From: Lachnospiraceae bacterium UBA938
GTDB taxonomy: Bacteria; Bacillota; Clostridia; Lachnospirales; Lachnospiraceae
Assembly (NCBI GenBank): GCA_002293475.1
Contig: DBDG01000044.1
Location: 1-59,639, forward strand
Length of the DNA: 59,639 nt
Direction: 5' to 3'
The position numbers and the translations under genes are program-made. Of the stretch, positions 59,581 through 59,639 are shown piece by piece. Position 1 is the first letter of the stretch, and every line of letters begins with the position of its first letter. The notes beneath the pieces were generated by a model, which saw nothing but the letters and a program-made list of their open reading frames with translations, searched no databases and was not told the origin of the DNA.

Positions 59581-59639
59581 TTACGGACGCCACGGCCCAG
59601 AACCTGGCGGCTGCCACTGGCCCGGCGGTCGGCCCGGTC
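59581..59639 (-). CDS. C-terminal end of a Pro/Gly/Trp-rich protein (partial)
   Basis: The window ends inside this frame. The last residues read PGRPPGQWQPPGSGPWRP and stop at TAA. Such Pro/Gly/Trp-rich tails occur on many clostridial membrane proteins. The rest of the gene lies beyond the window, so no function can be given. Confidence 0.5.
   Translation of the reverse strand, partial: PGRPPGQWQPPGSGPWRP

Overview
The window looks like a chromosomal core segment of a Gram-positive anaerobe of the Clostridia, most likely Lachnospiraceae. This is inferred from gene order and protein style, not from a database search. The supporting synteny is eno-secG-rnr-smpB-ssrA, pyrH-frr-uppS-cdsA-dxr-rseP, gap-pgk-tpiA and nifS-nifU-mnmA, together with a cofactor-independent phosphoglycerate mutase, CheV and YtrA-type GntR regulation. 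Most genes lie on the minus strand. Many true starts are internal to the longest open frame; I moved them to the Met (or TTG) behind a clear AGGAGG-like site.

Layout. 1-1080: an AT-rich PIN-domain toxin-like gene with a small partner, then two inverted repeats and tRNA-Leu(CAA). 1160-8378: a divergent diaminopimelate decarboxylase, ung, an isolated hisF, a large acidic membrane-anchored protein, an ApbE lipoprotein and cheV. 8471-14898: a two-component system overlapping a many-helix membrane protein and a lipoprotein, plus a single-pass protein and a DUF3892-like protein. 14996-20112: tmRNA, smpB, rnr, secG and eno. 20208-25310: an EAL protein and two membrane glycosyltransferases whose 3' ends overlap. 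25379-29721: an orphan type IV pilin-like gene beside a GntR/ABC ATPase/permease operon. 29766-32056: a DUF554-like protein and gpmI. 32282-36198: a heterodimeric ABC exporter behind a leader peptide and intrinsic terminator. 36242-39346: a DEAD-box helicase flanked by short tandem repeats, and a family 2 glycosyltransferase. 39426-46098: a GH78 rhamnosidase lipoprotein and gap-pgk-tpiA. 46274-50686: histidinol phosphatase, a GNAT acetyltransferase, mnmA, nifU and nifS. 50803-59639: a membrane Ser/Thr kinase, the pyrH-to-rseP housekeeping operon headed by a bactofilin and a polysaccharide deacetylase, and the tail of one more gene.

How the genes work together. Lower glycolysis (tpi, gap, pgk, gpm, eno) is present but split over three loci. 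tmRNA, SmpB and RNase R form a ribosome-rescue and RNA-decay set. The pyrH-to-rseP block supplies UMP, ribosome recycling, undecaprenyl and phospholipid precursors and intramembrane proteolysis, with a cell-shape protein and a wall or glycan deacetylase just upstream.

The most interesting signal is the exporter control region at 32282-32585: a consensus promoter, a 31-codon leader with a strong ribosome site, and a terminator before the first ABC gene. This reads as ribosome-mediated transcription attenuation, as known for Bacillus subtilis bmrBCD. No CRISPR array, insertion sequence or complete prophage was seen.
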